A stretch of 64,000 bases of DNA, taken from NCBI GenBank assembly GCA_947685225.1, contig CANTUV010000002.1:1240001-1304000 (forward strand). The letters run 5' to 3'. The translations under genes and the position numbers were made by a program. Position 1 is the stretch's first letter. Every line of letters begins with the position of its first letter. Source of the stretch: Garcia nutans. Taxonomy: Eukaryota; Streptophyta; Magnoliopsida; Malpighiales; Euphorbiaceae. The notes under the pieces were generated by a model. That model had not been told where the DNA came from. It saw nothing but the letters and a program-made list of their open reading frames with translations, and ran no database searches. Below, in pieces: positions 58,381 through 64,000 of the stretch.

Positions 58381-59785
58381 TGTTATCCCAAGATGGCAAC
58401 CAAGAGGGGGGGGGGGGTGAATTGGTTTCCTCAAGAAATAATGACAATTAAAAACTCAACAAAATAGAAGTGCGTAATTAAGAGATGGTTGAGTAATGGA
58501 AGAAAGAAAGAACACACAAGATTTATAGTGGTTTGGATTTTACTTCAATCCTACATCCACTTCCTTAACAACTTGTTAAGGTTCCACTAATCTTTGAAGT
58601 TTTTACAAGCTCACTTCCAACTTTGGTGTTTTCACAAGTTCACACCTAACTTCACAAGTGTTTTCTAAGGCTTACACTCAAGAACCTTTAAAGGAGTTTT
58701 TAAGGCTCACTCTCACAACCCGAACAAGAGTTTTACAAGGCTTACTCTCACAATCCAAGTGTTTTTCCAAGCTCACACTCAAACTTATACAATGGTGTTT
58801 TCAATGCTAACACCTAACATTCATTACAATTCAAATGTAAGTTTAAGTAAAAGAAAATTTGTTGCTTGGCTATCAAAATCTGTTTTCTCTTGCTTCTTGT
58901 TCTTCTTTTCTTGTAGAACCATTGTATTTATAGCCAATGTGGTCTTCCTAGCCGTTATTGATAGTAAGAATAAAGTCTTGGCTGTTTAGACCTTCTTTAC
59001 TTAAACTGTCTGAAGCTTCTCGCGGTCGTCCTTCATACAAGGATGGTCGCGCTCATATCTCACGCGGTCGTCCTTGGACAAGGCACGGTCGCTGAATTTA
59101 AAACAAGCTTCAACGATCGAATTTGAGTGCTCTGCAGCTGGAATCTTGCCCATGCTACGATTGTCGGGACGGTCGCGCATCACCATGGTGCGGTCGCCCT
59201 TTTTGAATGTTGAAGTGGGTTTTTAACGGTCATGTCATTTGGCATTCTCTGACAGGGCAGAAGAGATGTCCACCAAAATTTGAATGTCGCGGTCGCCCTA
59301 GGTAGCATCTCGCAGTCGAATTGAGATTCTTGCGTCGAACTTCTGGACGCACCTGAGGACGCGAACACTACTGTCTCTTTAAGCAAATTCTTCTTGAATT
59401 GGTAGAGCGGTCACGACTCTTAATGGGCGGTCGCCACAGCAGCAAGTGAGACCGTGTCATTCACCGTTCTTGTCACCGTGGACCTTACTGTGATTAGAAA
59501 GATTTGATTTCCTTGGTTAGCGGTCGTCCATAAATTGGGACGGTCGCTCTTCTTTAGGCGCGGTCGCGACTGAGGTCGGACTTCTGACCGCGAAACCTAC
59601 TGTGATAAGGTTTCATCCTGTAATTGCATGGTGCGGTCGTATTCATGTGTGGTGCGACCGCTAGAAGTGTTCTGTTCACCTTTATTTGAAGTAACCTAAG
59701 CCTGCAACAAGATTCTCCAAACACATGTTAAATGGATCATTCATTTGAGTTGTCAAGAATCAAAATAGAGATCATTTGTCTAACA
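58381..59785 (-). mobile_element. 3' LTR of copia 8
   Basis: On minus it starts TGTTAGACAAATGATC and ends GGTTGCCATCTTGGGATAACA-like sequence, 1405 bp. A run of ten G occurs at about 58408-58418. Repeated 'gttttcacaag / ctcacactcaa' words lie near 58590-58780, and an array of at least a dozen CGGTCG words at 59018-59660. A TATA-like 'tatttatagcc' (58927-58937) reads as GGCTATAAATA on minus and is a good core promoter candidate. Confidence 0.9.
59018..59660. repeat. GCGGTCG word array in the copia 8 LTR
   Basis: Words of the form (g/a)cggtcg(c/t) recur at about 59018, 59061, 59083, 59166, 59189, 59287, 59424, 59519, 59540, 59559 and 59632, with single-change versions between. Spacing is irregular, so it is not a simple tandem repeat. 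It forms a CpG-rich island in AT-rich DNA. The same words recur near 61830-62045. Confidence 0.85.
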
Positions 59786-59799
59786 ATCTCCCCCATTTT
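59786..59799 (-). promoter_or_regulatory. Copia 8 polypurine tract
   Basis: The minus strand reads AAAATGGGGGAGAT immediately before the LTR start TGTTAGA. Confidence 0.88.
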
Positions 59800-60191
59800 G
59801 ACTTTGACAATTCAAATGGAATGATAAAAAATAATAAGTCTAAAATGCTCCCCCTTAACATATGCATGAATCATGGTTAAGCAATTTGATATTTTTTGAG
59901 TATCTTGGTGCATTGAGTTATGGTTAAACAATCATTCCATTGTGTATATGTTCTCCCCCATTATGTATACTATTTTCTCCCCCATTGTCATAGGCAAAAT
60001 AAAACAATGAAAGTGAAAGGACAATGGCAGATTAAACAATCAAATGCTTATTTAAACAAAACAATCAAAGGATACTAAAGCATTATGTTTATTAAGCATT
60101 AAAGGAAAGTACAAAGGCAGAACTATTAAGGCAACAAACATATTTAAGACATAAAGTGAAAAATGCAAACTATTAAGACTAAACAGTTAAG
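59800..60191 (-). other. Copia 8 non-coding region with extra purine tracts
   Basis: No coding sequence. TCCCCC words at about 59851, 59952 and 59976 (GGGGGA on minus) resemble the functional purine tract. Confidence 0.7.
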
Positions 60192-61583
60192 CTATTCATA
60201 TTCATCATCCTCATCTATCTCTTCTTCTACTAAAGGTGCTTTTCCTTTATCTTGAGGAGCAAAAGAGGTAGAGCTTGTGCTAATGGACTCTTCTTCTTCA
60301 GGTAGCCTTTGAGTATGATAACTTATATCCCAATCTTCAAGATTGCATTGAGGCAAGTCCAGTTTGCCTTGCATATCATAGAGGTCATGGTGCATGTGAG
60401 ATATAAGGTCAATTCTCTTGTTCAAGTGCTGGAATCTTTTGGAGACACTTTTCTTGAACTTAGAGAGTTTCCTGGAGAGAGATTTGATAGCATGGAGGAT
60501 GAGTTGTGTAGAGGATGAGGTAGTTTCTTAAGCAGCTTTTGATGAAGTGGCTTTTGGAGGTAATTCCACAGCAACTTCCACAGAGTCTCCCTCTTCCTCA
60601 ATTGTGTACCTTGGCCTTTTCTTCTATCTATCCACAACTCCTTTCTTGCCAAAGTAATACACATATGAGCCTTCAATCTTCCTTACACATCCAGCATGCT
60701 CTAAGTAGTCAATGGTGATGGCACTAGAGGCAAGATTGAAAGGGTTTCTCAAAGTAGCTAAGTTCAAATCATTTAGTAGGTTTAGGTGCCTAGCTATTTG
60801 AGTAATTTGTGAGGATAGGAAGAAATTTCCAGTTCTTGTAACAGCATGATGATAGAGGGTGTCAATCAAGAACTTGGTTGTGTTCATTTGAATGTTGTGG
60901 GTGAAAGCATATAAAAAGATGAGGTCTCTCTTGGTTACCTTTTCATTCCCATCTGCTCTTTGATGGATGGTGTAGGTGATAATCCTATGGAGCATCCAAT
61001 GGGTGAGAGATTTGATGTGTCTGGCTTTTGATTCCTTTTCAAAAGAAGTTTCCACAGAAATTTCTTGCCAGAATTCAGAAAGAGTTTGGTTTGAGAAGAT
61101 TTGGTCATTGTAGGAGGTTATACCATCAGTAGGAAAGTTCCAAATGCTGCCAAAATCTTCTAGGGTTAAGGATTGGTATTGATCAAAGAGTTTAAACCTA
61201 ACCCCATACCATCCTAGTGCAGAGTTAGCACTCTTTTCTATTTGAAAGGACATAAGAAACTCCTTGCTTAAACTGGAATATCCTACCTCCTCAGGAAATA
61301 CAAACTTTCTCCATCCAAGGACATCTAGCAATCTCTCAATTTCGTCCTTGATACTTAGGGCAGAAAGCATCCCACCAAAAGGAGATTTGGTTCCCTCAAC
61401 TTTCTTTTTCTTCAGCATGGCATACCTAATATCTTCCTCAGAAGTTTGGTGGTGAGGTTTGTGAATTTTCTCTCTAGATTGTGGAGGAGATGGAGGATCA
61501 ACTACTGGTTCTCTTATTGTGATTCCTGGAACTCTCTTTGCTTGTCCTTTTATTTTGGAAGTGGTTTTCTTTTTGGGAGCCAT
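60192..61583 (-). pseudogene. Env-position ORF of SIRE-like copia (ATHILA ORF1-like)
   Basis: Reads MAPKKKTTSKIKGQAKRVPG from 61583. It has a basic, proline-rich amino end, then a globular region: IERLLDVLGWRKFVFPEEVG, NSALGWYGVRFKLFDQYQSL, ARHIKSLTHWMLHRIITYTI, TKRDLIFLYAFTHNIQMNTT. This resembles the plant transposon protein known as ATHILA ORF-1 and the extra ORF of SIRE-type elements. A TAG follows VVDR near 60625 and a TAA follows SSKAA near 60530. The same frame continues to 60192 with a probable coiled coil (LSRKLSKFKKSVSKRFQHL) and an acidic end (EEEIDEDDEYE). No clear membrane segment follows MAPKKK. The frame is open upstream to 61694 and there adds a hydrophobic stretch (FLNHPLFSSFLLFLSVLM). 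The function is unknown; it is not a proven envelope. Confidence 0.75.
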
Positions 61584-62155
61584 TAGAACAGAAAGAAAGA
61601 GAAGAAAACTGGAAAACAGAGGGTGATTGAGAAACAGATGATTTTGAGAAGATTTTAGAGATTCAGAGGGAAGTTTGTATGTTTTAATAAGCAAAATATC
61701 AAAGAAACTGATGTAACATACTCTTAAATAGATGAAATTAAGAAAATAGCCGTTTATGACTGTTGAAAGTTAAGAGTTGCGATCTGTCACACAGCCAACG
61801 GTTACAAAATTTTGAGTAGAGTGTACAGAGTGCGGTCGCATATTCAACAGGGTGCGATCGCGAAATTCAGTCTAGCGACCATTAGCATGATCAGTACGCT
61901 CACGGGTGAAGAAACTATCTGTAATGGTCGAAACTGTTCAAATTTTTGCGCTCGCGCATATATTTTCTCGACCGCGCACAGAGTAATTTGTCTGAATGAA
62001 TCTGGCAGACACGATAGCGGTCTCTATGGACACTGGAGCGAATGCGACTAACTTAGAAATGAAAGATTCAAGGAAAGATGGAGGATTTTTCTAATGTTTA
62101 GGCAAAAATATACATATATGCACAAAGAAACTTTATTAAAAGGCAAAAGTTTTAA
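61584..62155 (-). other. Copia 8 spacer between pol and the env-position ORF
   Basis: No recognisable coding sequence. GCGGTCGC, GCGATCGC, CGCTCGCGC and CGACCGCGC words at 61830-62045 repeat the LTR motif. Confidence 0.7.
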
Positions 62156-64000
62156 TTAATTCAAAGTGATTCCATCAATCATTCCTAAATTGAGTTTAAT
62201 GAAGTTAAGTCTATCTTCATTCAAGGGTTTTGTGAAGATATCAGCAAGTTGATTTTGTGTATCTATAAATTCTAGGATTATATTCTGATTTTGTATATTT
62301 TCTCTCAAGAAGTGATGTCTAATATCTATATGTTTGGATCTAGAGTGTTGGATAGGATTTTTAGACAAATTGATAGCACTAGTGTTGTCACATTTAATGG
62401 AGATATTGTTAAACACTTTACCATAGTCAAGCAATTGTTGTTTCATCCATAATACTTGTGTGCAACAAAAACATGCTGCAACATATTCGGCTTTCGTTGT
62501 GGATAAAGCAACCGATGCTTTTTTCTTACTATGCCAAGAAACTAGACAATTACCAAGAAAGTGACATGCTCCTGTAGTGCTCTTTCTATCTAAAATACTA
62601 CCAGCATAATCAGCATCTGAAAAGCCTATGATATGAAATGATGTGTTTTTAGGATACCAAAGTCCTAAATGCATTGTGCCACTCAAATATTTCAAGATTC
62701 TCTTAGTGGCATTCAAGTGTGATTCTTTAGGACTAGTTTGAAATCTAGCACAAAGACATACACTATACATTATATCAGGCCTAGAAGCAGTTAAGTAAAG
62801 TAGTGATCCGATGATACCTCGATATTTCATCTCATCTACTGCTTTACCATTTTCATCTTTACCTAATTTCAAGGATGTGCTCATAGGAGTTTTGCTAGTT
62901 TTGCAGCCATCCATTCCAAATTTCTTGATGAGTTCTTTTGTATATTTGGATTGGTTGATGAAGATCCCATCTTCACATTGCTTGACTTGCAGTCCAAGGA
63001 AGAACTTGAGTTCACCCATCATGCTCATTTCAAATTCCCTAGTCATACAAGAAGCAAATTCTTTGCACAAGGCTTCATTAGTAGCTCCAAATATTATGTC
63101 ATCCACATAAATTTGTAAAATCAAAATGTTATGCTTATCCTTTTTAACAAAAAGAGTTGTGTCTACTTTTCCTTTTGCAAAACCATTTTCAAGTAAATAT
63201 GCACTAAGTTTATCATACCAAGCTCTAGGTGCTTGTTTCAATCCATATAAAGCTTTGGTAAGTTTGAAAACATGATCAGGAAATTTGTAGTTTTCAAAAC
63301 CAGGAGGTTGTTCTACATAAACTTCTTCGCTTATAAGTCCGTTTAGAAATGCACTTTTAACATCCATTTGAAAAAGCTTAAAGTTCATATGACATGCAAA
63401 AGCAAGTAATATTCTAATAGCTTCTAATCTGGCTACGGGGGCAAAGGTTTCATCATAGTCAATACCTTCTTCTTGATTATAGCCTTTGGCTACCAATCTT
63501 GCTTTATTTCTAATAATGTGACCATTTTCATCAAGTTTATTCCTATAGACCCATTTGCATCCTATTATAGAGTGATCTGTAGGTCTAGGAGTAAGTTGCC
63601 AAACATTATTTCTTTCAAATTGATTAAGTTCATCTTGCATTGCAGTTATCCAATTTTCATCATTTAAAGCCTCCTCAATAGTCTTTGGCTCAATTTGAGA
63701 AACAAAAGCAAAATTAACATCTACATGATTAATTTTAGATCTAGTAATTACTCCCTTAGATGTTTCTCCAATGATGAGTTCCTTAGGATGATCTTTCTTG
63801 TATTGCCAATCCTTAGGTAGATCTTGAATCTTTTCTTCAAGTTCATACTGATTTATCTTTGAAGCATCAATAGATTCAAGAGGTTCAAGAGTACCTGCAG
63901 GGTCATTGAAAGTAATACCTTTCTTCTGATCACGATTAGATGATTCATCAAATACAACATGCATTGATTCTTCTATAACTAGAGTTTTCAAGTTAAATAC
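62156..64000 (-). CDS. Copia 8 Pol: reverse transcriptase and RNase H, partial
   Basis: Open from the right edge to a stop at 62156; counting from the Met at 63991 there are 611 residues. Residues 1-120 are the post-integrase linker (MHVVFDESSN, PKELIIGETSKGVITRSKIN). RT begins near 120 (EEALNDENWITAMQDELNQF; IGCKWVYRNKL near 145). It has MDVKSAFLNG with the first catalytic Asp, KALYGLKQAPRAWYDKLSAY, and YVDDIIFGAT near 294-303 with both Asp present. RNase H has FSDADYAGSILDRKSTTGAC near 460, STTKAEYVA, and CDNTSAINLSKNPIQHSRSK near 533. It ends HLRENIQNQ-like sequence, then ADIFTKPLNEDRLNFIKLNL. No stop or shift is seen, so it may still be functional. Gag, protease and integrase lie outside the window. 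Confidence 0.95.
   Translation of the reverse strand, partial: VFNLKTLVIEESMHVVFDESSNRDQKKGITFNDPAGTLEPLESIDASKINQYELEEKIQDLPKDWQYKKDHPKELIIGETSKGVITRSKINHVDVNFAFVSQIEPKTIEEALNDENWITAMQDELNQFERNNVWQLTPRPTDHSIIGCKWVYRNKLDENGHIIRNKARLVAKGYNQEEGIDYDETFAPVARLEAIRILLAFACHMNFKLFQMDVKSAFLNGLISEEVYVEQPPGFENYKFPDHVFKLTKALYGLKQAPRAWYDKLSAYLLENGFAKGKVDTTLFVKKDKHNILILQIYVDDIIFGATNEALCKEFASCMTREFEMSMMGELKFFLGLQVKQCEDGIFINQSKYTKELIKKFGMDGCKTSKTPMSTSLKLGKDENGKAVDEMKYRGIIGSLLYLTASRPDIMYSVCLCARFQTSPKESHLNATKRILKYLSGTMHLGLWYPKNTSFHIIGFSDADYAGSILDRKSTTGACHFLGNCLVSWHSKKKASVALSTTKAEYVAACFCCTQVLWMKQQLLDYGKVFNNISIKCDNTSAINLSKNPIQHSRSKHIDIRHHFLRENIQNQNIILEFIDTQNQLADIFTKPLNEDRLNFIKLNLGMIDGITLN

Larger units (their letters stand above)
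58381..64000 (-). mobile_element. Ty1/copia element 8, SIRE-like, 3' part
   Basis: Minus-strand SIRE-like copia: pol (62156 to beyond the right edge), an extra ORF in the env position (60192-61583), purine tract and 3' LTR (58381-59785). It is inserted antiparallel into the pol end of copia 7. CAAAA at 58376-58380 should be one half of the target duplication. The uninterrupted RT-RNase H frame makes it the youngest-looking element here. Confidence 0.92.

Noticed and set aside
59018..59660. Tandem satellite
   Set aside because: Words recur at irregular intervals with unrelated spacers, so it is not a tandem array.
60192..61694. Functional retroviral envelope
   Set aside because: No transmembrane segment, no cleavage site, two stops; the similarity is to a plant transposon ORF of unknown role.
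10527..64000. Endogenous pararetrovirus, because of several YVDD/FVDD boxes
   Set aside because: Every box lies in copia-type order (integrase before RT) between copia LTRs; no movement or coat protein is seen.
1..64000. Organelle-derived DNA, rRNA genes, snoRNA or microRNA hairpins
   Set aside because: I looked for conserved plastid, mitochondrial or rRNA stretches and for known microRNA sequences and saw none; a database search would be needed to exclude short ones.

Overview
This window is nuclear DNA from a flowering plant, most likely a eudicot. It is AT-rich and has spliced exons with GT..AG borders. Nearly all recognisable coding material is Ty1/copia and Ty3/gypsy retrotransposon, with LINE, hAT and Stowaway-type pieces. 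There are no bacterial operons, rRNA genes or CRISPR arrays. The species cannot be named from the sequence alone.

Layout. (1) 1-10526: part of a minus-strand Ty3/gypsy element of Tat/Ogre type. It has a 5' LTR at 8360-10526, a tRNA-Arg-like primer site at 8341-8358 and a gag gene. The gag gene is split by a 2976-bp chromovirus (Tekay/Del-like) solo LTR with a perfect 5-bp target duplication. The element runs off the left edge and was inserted into the RNase H region of (2) copia element 1 (10527-16896, minus). Copia 1 also carries a copia solo LTR in integrase and an RTE-type LINE in its leader, and that LINE carries another copia solo LTR. (3) 16897-19399: shuffled copia fragments, with RT on minus beside integrase on plus. 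(4) 19400-24035: copia 4 (minus), its gag split by a second Tekay-like solo LTR. (5) 24036-25260: a CCTAGGC-rich repeat holding a Stowaway MITE. (6) 25261-35406: copia 5 (minus), split by copia 6 (27497-32613, plus), which has two LTRs and an ATGAT target duplication.

(7) 35407-51097: a retrotransposon-poor stretch. It holds four phase-compatible exons (37600-39431, plus) that I read as the C-terminal part of a CHFR-type E3 ubiquitin ligase. It also holds a LINE 3' tail and a 2.24-kb non-autonomous hAT element (44371-46607) with an 8-bp target duplication, inserted into an older long-TIR element. (8) 51106-51938: a second hAT-like MITE. (9) 52250-58380: copia 7 (plus), a SIRE-like element with a decayed pol. 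(10) 58381-64000: copia 8 (minus), same superfamily branch, inserted into the pol end of copia 7. It has an intact RT-RNase H reading frame and an extra env-position ORF, and it runs off the right edge.

The genes do not form a pathway. The window records serial nested insertion, with at least nine insertion borders readable to the base. The points most worth following are the CHFR-like fragment, the hairpin and motif arrays inside the LTR elements, the extra ORF of copia 8, and the antiparallel SIRE-like pair that could make double-stranded RNA. I did not find a convincing undescribed multi-gene system.
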